Source: UBA60 sp964587885 | GTDB lineage: Archaea > Thermoplasmatota > Poseidoniia > Poseidoniales > Poseidoniaceae | Direction: 5' to 3' | Length of the DNA: 31,722 nt | NCBI GenBank assembly: GCA_964587885.1 | Contig: CAZPME010000025.1 | Location: forward strand, 1-31,722 | Shown here: positions 31,695 to 31,722 of the stretch, one piece after another | How positions within the stretch are numbered: the stretch's first letter is position 1 | How the letters are laid out: every line of letters begins with the position of its first letter | The notes under the pieces: model-generated | Database searches by the model: none | Seen by the model: only the letters and a program-made list of their open reading frames with translations | Told to the model about the DNA's origin: nothing | Program-made: the position numbers and the translations under genes

Positions 31695-31722
31695 AAGATA
31701 CGATAATTGCAGGGGGAGTCTA

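Noticed and set aside
1..31722. CRISPR arrays, insertion sequences, integrase or att sites
   Set aside because: Scanned for regular direct repeats, transposase motifs and tRNA-adjacent duplications; none seen. The window looks like stable core chromosome.

Overview
The window is a chromosomal segment of a marine euryarchaeon, most likely Marine Group II (Candidatus Poseidoniales / Thalassoarchaea). The evidence is an archaeal 16S rRNA 5' half, a complete euryarchaeal-order ribosomal protein cluster with archaeal/eukaryal-type members (S4e, L19e, L32e, SUI1, RNase P component 1), a group II chaperonin, an intron-bearing tRNA-Trp, an L41e gene, and large PKD/NEW3-like secreted proteins of the kind seen in this group. 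The genus-level assignment is inference from memory of such genomes.

Layout. 1-741: 5' half of 16S rRNA on the minus strand, cut by the window edge. 742-1295: rRNA leader plus a GC-rich, hairpin-rich stretch. 1296-15678: one minus-strand run of 25 genes, transcribed L3-L4-L23-L2-S19-L22-S3-L29-SUI1-RnpI-S17-L14-L24-S4e-L5-S14-S8-L6-L32e-L19e-L18-S5-L30-L15-SecY, tightly packed with many 1-4 nt overlaps. S14 (50 aa) is included. 15679-16086: a 408-nt divergent intergenic region with a GC-rich segment full of hairpins. 16087-18866 (plus): Hef-type helicase and ERCC4 nuclease in two frames, joined by a canonical -1 slippery heptamer. 18849-21659 (minus): an unusual redox pair, a ferredoxin-flavodoxin-SdhB-like fusion followed by an HdrB/SdhE-like protein. 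21849-27011 (minus): thermosome subunit and a 1150-aa secreted/anchored protein. 27052-28404 (plus): polytopic membrane protein. 28406-30147 (minus): small membrane protein with a CxxC pair and a class I aminotransferase. 30358-31694: RNA-rich end with intron-containing tRNA-Trp, L41e, tRNA-Arg(UCU), a SprT-like metalloprotease and tRNA-Ala(GGC).

How it works together. The left half is the translation and secretion core (ribosomal proteins, initiation factor, RNase P subunit, SecY, with the 16S gene just downstream on the same strand). The middle carries fork repair (Hef) and an uncharacterised electron-transfer pair. In that pair the SdhB-like part has kept its fold signature but lost every iron-sulfur ligand, while a ferredoxin and a flavodoxin domain have been added in front. 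I regard this pair and the Hef frameshift junction as the two most notable items. The tRNA-Trp intron carries a box C/D guide RNA whose two guides match positions 34 and 39 of its own tRNA.
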